Source of the DNA: CADEED01 sp963711635
GTDB taxonomy: Bacteria; Pseudomonadota; Gammaproteobacteria; Steroidobacterales; Steroidobacteraceae
Reading direction: 5' to 3'
Length of the DNA: 64,000 nucleotides
Assembly: GCA_963711635.1 (NCBI GenBank)
Contig: CAVQEZ010000019.1
Location: forward strand, 1-64,000
A program made the translations under genes and the position numbers. Shown here in pieces: positions 28,047 through 36,495 of the stretch. The stretch's first letter is position 1. The number at the start of each line of letters is the position of its first letter. The notes under the pieces are model-generated. The model worked only from the letters and a program-made list of their open reading frames with translations. It was not told where the DNA came from and did not search any database.

Positions 28047-29505
28047 CTACGTCGTACTGGACGCGGCGATATCCTCTCTGCGCCACAGCGCGGTCAACTG
28101 GTCGCTGTCCACGCCGCGGGTTTCCGGCACGTAACGCAGCACGATGAATGCGGCGATGATGCCGAAGCTGCCATACAGCCAGAACGGGAAGGCGTAGTTC
28201 CAGGCGCCATTCAGCGTGTCGTTGCCCAGCAGCAGCGGAAAGGTGCCCGAGACCAGCAGGTTCGCGATCCATTGCGACGCGACTGCCAGCGACATGGCCT
28301 GTCCGCGGATGGGCGCCGGGTAGATCTCGGTCATCATGATCCACACGATGGGCCCGAAGCTGATCGCGAACCCGGCCAGGTACAGGCACAGCGCCGCCAG
28401 GCCGAATGCGCCCGCCTGCTGGGAATGGAACAGCGAGCCCAGCGTCAGCATGGACACGCCCATGATGATGCCGCCGAAGATGAGCAATGGCTTGCGGCCC
28501 ACCTTGTCGACGATCAGCACCACGATCATGGTCGACATGAAGTTCACCATGCAGGCCACCACAGTCCCCAGGAAGGCGGCATCCATGTGGTACCCCATCT
28601 TCGCGAAGATTTCCGGGCCGTAGTACAGCACGGTGTTGATGCCCACCAGCTGCTGGAACACCGAGAGCGCGATACCGACCAGCACCACGCGCGCGCCGAA
28701 GGCGAACAGCGGCGCGGGTTTCTCTTCCGGCGACGTCGTGGCGAGTTCTGCCAGCATGTCGCGCACTTCGCCAGGGTCGGCGGAGCGCGCCAGTAGTTTG
28801 CGCGCCTGCTCGATGTCGCCCGGTCTTGACCAGCCAGCTCGGAGATTCGGGCACCGAAAAACTCAGGTAGAAGAACGCCGAGGCAGGAATGGCCAGCGAG
28901 AGCATCATCCAGCGCCAGCCGGTCTCGAACACCCACACGTCATCGCCCTGCAGCGCGATGCCCCAGTTGACGAAGTAGGCAATGGTCATGCCGCCGGTGA
29001 TGGCGATCTGCTGGTAGGCACCGAGCTGGCCGCGTACCGCGCTCGGGGCGAACTCGCCCACATACGTCGGCGCGATCATCGAAGCAACGCCCACGGCGAT
29101 ACCGCCGATCATGCGATAGAGGTTGAACGCCCAGATGGCGTCCGGCCCCGTGCCGCCGATATTCGCCGCGCCGATTTCCGGATAAGCGGAGCCCACCGCG
29201 GACACCAGGAACAGGATGGCGGCGAGGATCATGGGACGCTTGCGGCCCAGCAGCGCGGCCGTGGGTCGCGCGATCAGCGCGCCGATGATCGTTCCGAGCA
29301 GGGCCGAACACACCGTCAGGCCGAGCAGCGCATTGGCGGCCGTGTTGCTGAGCTCGCGCGGCGCGATGAAATTGTGCTCGATGGCGCCGACGGCGCCGGA
29401 GATCACGGCGGTCGCATATCCGAACAGCAGTGAGCTCAAGGTCGCGACGAAGGTGGTGCCGGTGACGGCCTGGATGTGGCTGGTGGAGACTTTGGCGAGT
29501 TTCAT
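28047..29505 (-). CDS. Sugar porter MFS transporter (XylE-like), frameshifted
   Basis: Inner-membrane sugar:proton symporter of the MFS sugar-porter family with 12 helices. Signatures: LFGYATAVISGAVGAIEHNF, LLGRKRPMILAAILFLVSAV, APTYVGEFAPSAVRGQLGAY (conserved after helix 4), VPESPSWLVKTGR, FQQLVGINTVLYYGPEIFAK, VDKVGRKPLLIFGG, WIMMTEIYPAPIRGQAMSLA and YVPETRG near the end. A frame change near 28825 removes part of the central loop. Joined length is about 485 residues, close to XylE. It follows the histidine kinase gene by 11 bases on the same strand, suggesting the kinase could control sugar uptake. Confidence 0.9.
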
Positions 29506-29516
29506 GGCGCAGATCC

Positions 29517-31415
29517 TCAGGCGGCCGCGGAGGCGCTGGCCGGGCCGTTGATGGGCAGGCGGATGTAGAACGTGGTGCCTTGGCCTGACTCGGTTTCGAA
29601 GTGCAGCGTGCCGCCGTGCTTCTCGACAACCACGGCGCGCGCGATGGCCAGACCCTGGCCCGTGCCCTTGCCCACTTCCTTGGTGGTGAAGAACGGATCG
29701 AAGATGCGCGAGCGCACATCGACCGGGATGCCCTTGCCGGTATCGCCGATGGCGATCTCGACCTGGTCGTCGAGCACGCGCGTGACCACGCGGATCTTGC
29801 CCTTCTTGTCCGTGCCCCTGACCACGTCGCCGATGGCATGCGCGGCATTGACGATCAGGTTCAGCACCACCTGGTTGATCTCGCCGGCATAACAGTTGAC
29901 CAGCGGCAAGTCGCCGAGCGCCAGCTCGACGTCGGCGACGTATTTGTATTCATTGGAGGCGATCACCAGCGTGCTCTGGATGGCCTGGTTGAGATCGGAC
30001 TGCGCCATCTCCTTGCGATCCGGATGCGCGAATTCCTTCATCGAGCGCACGATGGCCGCGACGCGCCCGAGGCCGTCGCGCGCCCGATCCAGCGCCACCG
30101 GTGCGTTCTCGAGGATGTAGTCGAGATCCGCATCGTCCTCGGCTTCCTCGGCCGCCTTGGCCGCGGCCCGCACCAGCGTCGTGCTGTTGTCGGTGTTCTG
30201 GGTGGCATTGCGCAGCTCGCGGTACTTGTCGACGATCTCCGAAAGGTCGTCCATGGCCTCGCGCACGAAGCTGACGCTGTCCGACACGAACTGCACCGGC
30301 GTGTTGATCTCGTGCGCCACGCCCGCGGCCAGGCGGCCGACGCTCTCCAGCTTCTGCGCCTGCGCCAGCTCGTTTTCCATGCGGCGCTGGTCGGTGACGT
30401 CCAGCATCATGCCGCGCAGCACCTTGTGCTGGCCGGTGCTGTCGCTCTGCTCGCAACTCGCCACCCAGCGCAGGTCCACACGCTTCTCGTCATGCGTGAG
30501 CACTGTGGCTTCGATCTCGAAATTGCCCGAGGGACTGTCGTCGATCTTGCTGCGCACCGCGCCGTTGCGATCGCGCGGCATCAGTCGATCGAGGAATCCG
30601 ATCTGCTTCCACGTGTCTTCGCTGAAACCCAGGCGCTGCGGCCCCTGCGGTCCGATGTACTCGAAATGCCCATCCTCGACGTCGAGCGCGAACGGAATCG
30701 CCTGGGTGCCTTCGACCACCAGCCGGTATTGCTCGCGGCCGCGTTCCAGCTCGTGCGTGCGCTCGGAGACCAGCTTCTCCAGGCGCTGCTTCTCGGTGCG
30801 CTCCATCTGGCGGCGCTCTTCGAACATGCGCACGACTTCGGACATCATGACGCTGAAGGAGTGCGCCAGGGCCAGCAGGATCGCGAACAGCAGCACCACG
30901 GCCGTGGTCATGGCCGGGAACTGCGCGGCGCGGAAGCGCGCCGAGACGATGTGTTCAGTCGACAGCGCCAGGTATAAACGGCCCGGCGAACCGTAGCCCA
31001 CCGGCACTTCGCGCAGCGTCAGCAGCACGCGATCGTCGGCCAGCTTGACCTCTTCGCCAACCGACAGCGACATCGGAAAGTTGCCATGCCCCGCGAGCCG
31101 GCGCCCACCCGGCGCATACACGGCAACGCCGTAGACGTTGCGATCGGTGACCAGCGGCGCGATGGCCTCCTCGGCCGCGGCGACATCGCCCATCGCCACC
31201 GCCCCGTACACCTGCTGTGTCAGGTTCGAGGCGTACATGGTGGATTTGGCTCGCGCGCTGTTCTCCAGCGACGAGCTGTCGAAGGTCGCGTAACCAATGA
31301 CACCTGCGATCGCGCTGAGGACCAGCACCAGCGCAAGACTGCCCATCAACTGGGCTTGCAGCGGCAGATCGGTGGTGGCGTGCTCCGGGGCACGTTCCAG
31401 TTGCTCGTCGTTCAT
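29517..31415 (-). CDS. Membrane sensor histidine kinase
   Basis: 632-residue two-component kinase: TM1 (LMGSLALVLVLSAIAGVIGY), a periplasmic sensor of about 130 residues, TM2 (AMTTAVVLLFAILLALAHSF), a coiled linker, a PAS-like domain (GREQYRLVVEGTQAIPFALD; LRGMMLDVTDQRRMENEL), a HisKA domain with H368 in GRLAAGVAHEINTPVQFVSD, and an ATPase domain (VLNLIVNAAHAIGDV; DTGKGIPVDVRSRIFDPFFT; GTGQGLAIARAVVVEKHGG). The HEINTP kinase class is often associated with metabolite sensing. No response regulator is next to it. The MFS transporter gene follows on the same strand. Confidence 0.92.
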   Translation of the reverse strand: MNDEQLERAPEHATTDLPLQAQLMGSLALVLVLSAIAGVIGYATFDSSSLENSARAKSTMYASNLTQQVYGAVAMGDVAAAEEAIAPLVTDRNVYGVAVYAPGGRRLAGHGNFPMSLSVGEEVKLADDRVLLTLREVPVGYGSPGRLYLALSTEHIVSARFRAAQFPAMTTAVVLLFAILLALAHSFSVMMSEVVRMFEERRQMERTEKQRLEKLVSERTHELERGREQYRLVVEGTQAIPFALDVEDGHFEYIGPQGPQRLGFSEDTWKQIGFLDRLMPRDRNGAVRSKIDDSPSGNFEIEATVLTHDEKRVDLRWVASCEQSDSTGQHKVLRGMMLDVTDQRRMENELAQAQKLESVGRLAAGVAHEINTPVQFVSDSVSFVREAMDDLSEIVDKYRELRNATQNTDNSTTLVRAAAKAAEEAEDDADLDYILENAPVALDRARDGLGRVAAIVRSMKEFAHPDRKEMAQSDLNQAIQSTLVIASNEYKYVADVELALGDLPLVNCYAGEINQVVLNLIVNAAHAIGDVVRGTDKKGKIRVVTRVLDDQVEIAIGDTGKGIPVDVRSRIFDPFFTTKEVGKGTGQGLAIARAVVVEKHGGTLHFETESGQGTTFYIRLPINGPASASAAA

Positions 31416-31603
31416 GAAACAGCTCCGTCCAAAGACGAACGAGCAGGCTCGTTGCCGGCCCGTCCATAGGGCTTATCGGACTGGAAATGCCTTCTCTTGA
31501 ACGGCGGGCCCGCGAAATGCCCCAAGGCGGGGCTCCGGCGGGCGGCAGAGAATTGCCACCCGCACCGGGTGTGACCGGGTTCTCAGGAAAAACCCGGGCC
31601 GGG

Positions 31604-33085
31604 CTACAGCTTGCGCAACCAGATGTTCCGGAAACGCACCAGGTGCCCATGGTCCTGCAGGCGCAGCGGCAGGTCGCCATGCGGCTGGTAGCTAGGCGCA
31701 CCGATGTAAGTGGTGCCGCCCTTGAGCACCGCGTTGTTCTGCACCAGCACGCCGTTGAGCAGCACCGTGAGACGCGCGGGCGAGGCCAGTGAGCCGTCGG
31801 CGGCAAAGCGCGGCGCCGTGAAGATGATGTCGTAGGTCTGCCAGTGCTCGGCCGCCCAGGCGGCGTTCACCAGTGGCGGAAACTGCTTGTAGATGGAGCC
31901 GACCATGCCGTTCACGTAGGTCTTGTTCTCGAAGTTGTCGAGCACCTGGACTTCGTACACGTCCTGCAGGAACACGCCGCTGTTGCCGCGGTCCTGGTTG
32001 ACCTTGTCCGCCGGCAGGACCGGATCCAGCCACTCGACGTGCAGCTGCACGTCGCCGAATTTCTCGCGCGTCTGGATGTCGCCCGTGCCGGGTGCCACCA
32101 CCATCTGGCCGTCGACGATGCTCCAGCCCGCCGGCTTGTCGCCTCTGGCGCTCTTCCACGCGTCGAGGTTCTTGCCGTCGAACAACACGACGGCGTCGGA
32201 GGGTGGCGCGCCGGGTGTCGCGCCCGGGGTCACTTTCGCGGGCACGGGATACCAGATCTCGGTGAGCTTCGGTTCCGGCGGCAGGTCGTCGGCCTTGGTC
32301 AGTGGGCGTATGCGGATGTTGCGGTAGAACACTTCGGCACTTTCGGCCTGCAGCGCGATCCTGCCCTTCTCCAGCTTCATCCAGGAATTCGAAGCCGCGT
32401 CCCAGCCTTTCATGTCATGCACGCGCATGTTGGTCACGCCATTGACGATGTGCGTGGCGCGGTCGCCGCGCACGATGACCTCGAGCGTGTTCCAGCCCGG
32501 ATATTCATTGACCTTGTTGTGGCGCGTGCGCTCGAACTTGCCGTCGTTGCCCACCGTCTTCGGCACGCCGCCGTTTTCCGGCAATGCATAACGGCCGGTT
32601 TTCGGATCGACGAAGCTGGAAAGGCGTGAGGACACGGCCCAGGAATCGCCGGTGTCGCCTTCCTGGATCTGCGCCTCGGAGCCGGCCGGCCAGTCCGCCG
32701 CGCGTTCGCGATGCACGTGATAGATGAGCCCGGCGTCGCGCACCAGGTTCATGCGCGGCGCGAATTTCTTCTCGCCCCACCGATACTCGAGGCTGAGCAC
32801 GTAATCCTGATGGTCGGCGACGGTTTCGATATACGCATTCGGCTGCTCGCTGCCAGCCGCCTGCGTGGGATAGGCATGAATGACACCGTTCTCTACGGAG
32901 AAAATGCTGGCGGGAGGCGCCGCCCCCGCGGGAGTCCTGGAGGCGTAGTGCACCGACCAGCCGCTGAGATTCTTGCCGTTGAAGAGCGGCTTCCAGCCGG
33001 CGCTGTTGTCATCCGCGGCGGCCTGGGCGCCCACGACCCAGCACGCCATCATCACGCAGGCAGCGCCCGCACCCATCCAACGCAT
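31604..33085 (-). CDS. Secreted protein with two DUF1080 (3-keto-disaccharide hydrolase-like) domains
   Basis: 493 residues. A signal peptide (MRWMGAGAACVMMACWVVGA, then QAA) and two DUF1080 concanavalin-like domains: the first at about 28-260 (WKPLFNGKNLSGWSVHYAS; ENGVIHAYPTQ; NTLEVIVRGDRATHIVNG), the second at about 290-493 (VVLFDGKNLDAWKS; WSIVDGQMVVAPGTGD; NSGVFLQDVYEVQVLDNFE; HGHLVRFRNIWLRKL). DUF1080 proteins include 3-keto-glucoside hydrolases and carbohydrate-binding proteins. Acts outside the cytoplasm. Double-domain forms are common in soil bacteria. Exact substrate unknown. Confidence 0.88.
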   Translation of the reverse strand: MRWMGAGAACVMMACWVVGAQAAADDNSAGWKPLFNGKNLSGWSVHYASRTPAGAAPPASIFSVENGVIHAYPTQAAGSEQPNAYIETVADHQDYVLSLEYRWGEKKFAPRMNLVRDAGLIYHVHRERAADWPAGSEAQIQEGDTGDSWAVSSRLSSFVDPKTGRYALPENGGVPKTVGNDGKFERTRHNKVNEYPGWNTLEVIVRGDRATHIVNGVTNMRVHDMKGWDAASNSWMKLEKGRIALQAESAEVFYRNIRIRPLTKADDLPPEPKLTEIWYPVPAKVTPGATPGAPPSDAVVLFDGKNLDAWKSARGDKPAGWSIVDGQMVVAPGTGDIQTREKFGDVQLHVEWLDPVLPADKVNQDRGNSGVFLQDVYEVQVLDNFENKTYVNGMVGSIYKQFPPLVNAAWAAEHWQTYDIIFTAPRFAADGSLASPARLTVLLNGVLVQNNAVLKGGTTYIGAPSYQPHGDLPLRLQDHGHLVRFRNIWLRKL

Positions 33086-33207
33086 GGAATTCTCCCCCGT
33101 TTTCGAACGGAGGCATCATGCGTTGAGGATGCTGTCGTGCGCAAGATCGCGCGACGTCAAACAACCCGCGCGGCCCGACAGACCGCGCAGGTCGTGGGAT
33201 CACGACA

Positions 33208-33504
33208 TCATTGCGGCTCTTTGGGCGGTGCGCTGTTGGCGCTGGTGACTTCGCTTCTTTCGATGAAGCCGTCGCCGTTCTGGTCATACTTCGAGAACTG
33301 CTGGCTTACGTTCACATTGGCAGCGGCCTCGTCCTTCGAAATTTTCCCATCACTGTTCGTGTCCAGGGATTCGAAGGTGGCGCCCTGTTGCGACGGCTGC
33401 GAAGGCTGGGCGCCCTGATCCGGCGTGGAGCTCTGCGCGATCGCGCCCGCGACCGGTAACAGCGCCGCAGCGGCTCCCGCGATCAGTAGTCTGGTTGCTT
33501 TCAT
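33208..33504 (-). CDS. Secreted EF-hand calcium-binding protein 2
   Basis: 98-residue exported protein: signal peptide ATRLLIAGAAAALLPVAGAI, a Gln/Pro/Ser-rich spacer, and EF-hand loops DTNSDGKISKDE and DQNGDGFIERSE with all calcium ligands in place. The open frame runs to 33579, but ATG 33504 starts the signal peptide and follows AGAGGAAAC. It has the same architecture as the product of 27050-27328 and a near-perfect sigma-54 promoter. Confidence 0.9.
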   Translation of the reverse strand: MKATRLLIAGAAAALLPVAGAIAQSSTPDQGAQPSQPSQQGATFESLDTNSDGKISKDEAAANVNVSQQFSKYDQNGDGFIERSEVTSANSAPPKEPQ

Positions 33505-33538
33505 GTCGTTTCCTCTGTTGATGTACGCAGCCAGGAGA

Positions 33539-33555
33539 GGCAAATGACGTGCCAA
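33539..33555 (-). promoter_or_regulatory. Sigma-54 promoter of EF-hand gene 2
   Basis: Read on the minus strand, TTGGCACGTCATTTGCC contains the full -24/-12 consensus TGGCACG-N4-TTGC with GG and GC 10 bases apart. Predicted start near 33528 gives a leader of about 24 bases before ATG 33504, nearly the same as at the other EF-hand gene. Confidence 0.8.
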
Positions 33556-33709
33556 CGCCCAGGAGCCCCGGCGCGCCAACCGGGCGGCCGCATGAGCGAT
33601 GAGTCCACCAACGTTGAAATAAGTGCCGCGCGATGCGCGTAATTGCGATCCGGGCGCCGGGCACGCGTAGGCCTAACTACCGGAGGATGCTGTCACGCTG
33701 TCGGACAAA

Positions 33710-33784
33710 TGGTGGGTTGGGTGGGGATCGAACCCACGACCACCGCCTTAAAAGGGCGCTGCTCTACCGCTGAGCTACCAACCC
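33710..33784 (-). tRNA. tRNA-Lys (anticodon TTT)
   Basis: Cloverleaf read on the minus strand: acceptor GGGTTGG/CCAACCC, D-arm GCTC...GAGC, anticodon stem GCGCC/GGCGG (one wobble) with loop CTTTTAA giving anticodon TTT, T-arm GTGGG-TTCGATC-CCCAC, discriminator A and encoded CCA. It lies just downstream of queC. Confidence 0.96.
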
Positions 33785-33813
33785 GGCCTTCAGAGGGCGC
33801 GCAGTCTACACGA

Positions 33814-34521
33814 CTATTTAGCCGCTTGGCCCTCCATAAGACGATAGCGGGTCGGGTCCGAAATCCCTGCTAAAACAAAGCCTTCGCGCCGTAACCTACA
33901 GGAATCACACAACCCACACGCGGCGCCCGATGAGTCGGCCTGGTAACACGACACGGTGAGTGCATAGTCCACGCCCAATCGCATGCCTTCGCGCACGATC
34001 TGCGCCTTGCTCATCTGTAGCAGCGGCGCCTTGATGGAAAGTTTTTCGCCCTCGACGCCGGCCCGGGTCGCGAGCGCCGCCAGCGCCTCGAACGCGTCGA
34101 TGAACTCCGGACGGCAGTCCGGGTATCCCGAGTAGTCGATGGCATTCACGCCGATGTGGATTTCGCGCGCCTCCAGCACCTCGGCCCAGGCCATCGCCAG
34201 CGACAACATGATGGTGTTGCGCGCCGGCACGTAGGTGACCGGAATGCCGGTGCTGGCGGTGGTCGGTACTGGCATCGAATGATCGGTGAGCGCCGAGCCG
34301 CCGATGTTCGCCAGGTCGACCTGCATGACACGATGCTCGCGCGCCCCGAGCGCTCGCGCCACGTTGGCCGCGGCTTGCAGCTCGACGTGATGCCGCTGGC
34401 CATAGGCCACGGAGAGCGCATGGCACTCGAGCCCCTGCTCGCGCGCCAGTGCAAGCACGGTGGCCGAGTCGAGGCCGCCCGACAGCAGGATCACGGCGCG
34501 TTCACTATTTCCCAGGGACAT
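33814..34521 (-). CDS. queC: 7-cyano-7-deazaguanine synthase QueC
   Basis: Converts 7-carboxy-7-deazaguanine to preQ0 with ATP and ammonia in queuosine synthesis. 235 residues: PP-loop AVILLSGGLDSATVLALARE (SGGLDS at 14-19), SVAYGQRHHVELQAA, PVTYVPARNTIMLSLAMAWA, GVNAIDYSGYPDCRPEFIDA, APLLQMSKAQIVREG, and a C-terminal zinc site with four cysteines in SCYQADSSGAACGLCDSC. The open frame extends to 34689, but MSLGNSERAV at 34521 is the natural start. Its first 17 bases overlap the end of queE, so the two are co-translated. Confidence 0.96.
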   Translation of the reverse strand: MSLGNSERAVILLSGGLDSATVLALAREQGLECHALSVAYGQRHHVELQAAANVARALGAREHRVMQVDLANIGGSALTDHSMPVPTTASTGIPVTYVPARNTIMLSLAMAWAEVLEAREIHIGVNAIDYSGYPDCRPEFIDAFEALAALATRAGVEGEKLSIKAPLLQMSKAQIVREGMRLGVDYALTVSCYQADSSGAACGLCDSCRLRREGFVLAGISDPTRYRLMEGQAAK

Positions 34522-35170
34522 CGCCCCACAACACCTTGTGAAGCTGCAGCTGGAAGCGCACGCCCAGTCGATCGGCGAGGATCCAGTCCGCGAGCTCGCG
34601 TGCCGGCAATTGCCCGGCGCTGGGCGAGAACAACACGCTGCAACGTTGCCCGAGTCCGAGCGCGGCGACTTTCTCGCGGCTCCACTCATAGTCGGCGCGA
34701 TCGCAGATCACGAATTTGATCTGCTCCTCGGAGCGCAGCAGCGCCAGCTCTTCGTATCGATTACGGCGTTCCTCGCGCGAGCCCGGTGTCTTGACGTCGA
34801 CGACGCGGATCACGCGCGGGTCCACCGCCGCCAGTGGCATGGCGCCACTGGTTTCGAGCGACACGCGATAGCCGGCGTCGCACAGCTCCTCGAGCAGCGG
34901 CAGGCAGTTCTTCTGTGCCAGCGGCTCACCGCCCGTGACGCACACATATCGCGGCGCGAACTCGGCCACGCGCCCGAGCACCTGGTCGATGCTCAGCCAT
35001 TCACCGCCATGGAACGCATACGTGGTGTCGCAATACTGGCAACGCAGCGGACAGCCGGTGAGCCGCACGAACACGGTGGGATACCCCACCGAGTCCGCTT
35101 CACCTTGCAACGAGTAGAAGATCTCCGTGATCTTGAGACGGCGCTCGAGCTCCGTTGCGCCCGCATTCAT
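34505..35170 (-). CDS. queE: 7-carboxy-7-deazaguanine synthase QueE
   Basis: Radical SAM enzyme converting 6-carboxytetrahydropterin to 7-carboxy-7-deazaguanine, the step before QueC. 221 residues: EIFYSLQGEADSVGYPTVFV, Fe-S motif CxxxCxxC at C40, C44, C47 (TGCPLRCQYCDT), GGEPLAQKNCLPLLEELCD, VDVKTPGSREERRNRYEEL and LPARELADWILADRLGVRFQ. Length matches E. coli QueE. Follows cpoB and overlaps queC. queD is not in the window. Confidence 0.96.
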   Translation of the reverse strand: MNAGATELERRLKITEIFYSLQGEADSVGYPTVFVRLTGCPLRCQYCDTTYAFHGGEWLSIDQVLGRVAEFAPRYVCVTGGEPLAQKNCLPLLEELCDAGYRVSLETSGAMPLAAVDPRVIRVVDVKTPGSREERRNRYEELALLRSEEQIKFVICDRADYEWSREKVAALGLGQRCSVLFSPSAGQLPARELADWILADRLGVRFQLQLHKVLWGDVPGK

Positions 35171-35198
35171 CGAACACTTTCATCGAAAGAACGGGGGC

Positions 35199-35957
35199 TC
35201 ATCGGGCATTGGCGGGCAGGCGCTTCAGGCGCTCGGTCGCGAGTTGTGCGGCTTCCGTGCCGGGATAACGCTGCACCACGCCCTCGAGCGTGACGCGCGC
35301 ATCGCCATTGCGTCCCAAGGCCGCCTGCGTGAAGCCGATCTTCACCATGGCGTCCGGCGCCTTGCGAGAATCCGGGTACTGCGTGGTCACGGTCTGGAAG
35401 GCAGTGATGGCATTCGGGTATTCGCGATTCACGTAGTAGGCCTCGCCGAGCCAGTACTGCGCATTGCTCGCCAGCGGGCTGTCCGGATAGGTCGCGACGA
35501 AGCTCTTGAAACCCGCAATGGCACGCTGATAGTCGCCGCCCTTGAGCGCCGCGAAGGCCGCGTCGTAGCTGGCCTGCTCGCCGCCGCTGGCCGCTGGCGG
35601 CGGGGCCGCACTGCCAGCGCCGGCGGCAGCACCACCCACGCCCCCCAGGGTCTCGAGTGCCGCGAGGCGTTTTTCCAGGTCACCGTACAGCGAGCGCGTC
35701 TGTGTCTTACCGCCCTCGCTCTGGTTCTGCAGCATCTCGACCTCGCCGCGCATGCGGCTCAGGTCCGCCTGCAACGCGTCGATGCGCTGGGCCATCTGCA
35801 GCAGGCTCTGGTTGGTCATCACGCGCTCGATGCGCTGCAGACGTTGATCCAGGTCGTTCATGCGGATCTGCACCGGATCTTCTTCCGGCGACACCGCGCA
35901 GCCCCCGAGAAAGAACGAAGGCAGCACCGCAGCGAGAACAATGAAACGACTTTTCAT
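35199..35957 (-). CDS. cpoB: Tol-Pal system protein CpoB (YbgF)
   Basis: Periplasmic coordinator of Tol-Pal and peptidoglycan synthesis at division. 252 residues: signal sequence ending FFLGGCAVSPEED, an N-terminal trimerising coiled coil (MNDLDQRLQRIERVMTNQSL; QRIDALQADLSRMRGEVEML), a Gly/Ala/Pro linker and three TPRs (YDAAFAALKGGDYQRAIAGF; SPLASNAQYWLGEAYYV; DAMVKIGFTQAALGRNGDAR). A cysteine in LGGC looks like a lipobox, which E. coli CpoB lacks. Lies 16 bases after pal. ATG 35957 chosen at the start of the signal peptide. Confidence 0.94.
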   Translation of the reverse strand: MKSRFIVLAAVLPSFFLGGCAVSPEEDPVQIRMNDLDQRLQRIERVMTNQSLLQMAQRIDALQADLSRMRGEVEMLQNQSEGGKTQTRSLYGDLEKRLAALETLGGVGGAAAGAGSAAPPPAASGGEQASYDAAFAALKGGDYQRAIAGFKSFVATYPDSPLASNAQYWLGEAYYVNREYPNAITAFQTVTTQYPDSRKAPDAMVKIGFTQAALGRNGDARVTLEGVVQRYPGTEAAQLATERLKRLPANAR

Positions 35958-35973
35958 GACGGACCTCGCCGGA

Positions 35974-36486
35974 TTACTTGAGGTACACGATCTCGACGCG
36001 GCGATTGAGCCCATAGGCCTGTTCGTCGCTGCCCGCGACCGCCGGGCGCTCTTCACCATAGCTCACCGTCGACAGCTGCGCCTCGGCCACACCCTGCAAC
36101 AACAATGCGCGGCGCACCGCCTGGCCGCGGCGCTCGCCGAGACCGATGTTGTATTCGCGCGAGCCGCGGTCGTCGGCATGCCCTTCCAGACGCACCTTCT
36201 GCGAGGGATTCTTGGCCAGGAATGCGGCATGTGCCCCCACCACAGTTTGGGAATCCGCGCGGATGTCGGCACGGTCGAAATCGAAGTACACCACGCGCTT
36301 GGAGAGCAGTTCTCCCGAGGGACCGCTGGACTCCGTGTCGTCGACGGTGGCGCCGGCATCGCCCACACCGCTGGTATCGGTGGTGGATTGCGGCGGCGGC
36401 GGCGGCTGATCCGGCTTCTTCGACGGGCAGCCGGCCAGCAGTGCCAGCAAGGTCAAGAGAACCGCGGTCAATACAACATTCTTCAT
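35974..36486 (-). CDS. pal: Peptidoglycan-associated lipoprotein Pal
   Basis: Outer-membrane lipoprotein linking to peptidoglycan and to TolB. 170 residues: lipobox LTLLALLAGCPSKKPD, a Pro/Gln/Thr-rich tether, and an OmpA-like domain: VVYFDFDRADIRADSQTVVG, KVRLEGHADDRGSREYNIGL, GERRGQAVRRALLLQGV, LSTVSYGEERPAVAGSDE and NRRVEIVYLK. The GHADDRGSREYN block is the Pal signature. Between tolB and cpoB in the conserved order; a GGAGC site precedes the ATG. Confidence 0.97.
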   Translation of the reverse strand: MKNVVLTAVLLTLLALLAGCPSKKPDQPPPPPQSTTDTSGVGDAGATVDDTESSGPSGELLSKRVVYFDFDRADIRADSQTVVGAHAAFLAKNPSQKVRLEGHADDRGSREYNIGLGERRGQAVRRALLLQGVAEAQLSTVSYGEERPAVAGSDEQAYGLNRRVEIVYLK

Positions 36487-36495
36487 TTGAGCTCC

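Noticed and set aside
33505..33784. tRNA-Lys as an integration site
   Set aside because: No integrase gene, no duplicated tRNA 3' end was seen near it, and the surrounding order is the conserved chromosomal one.
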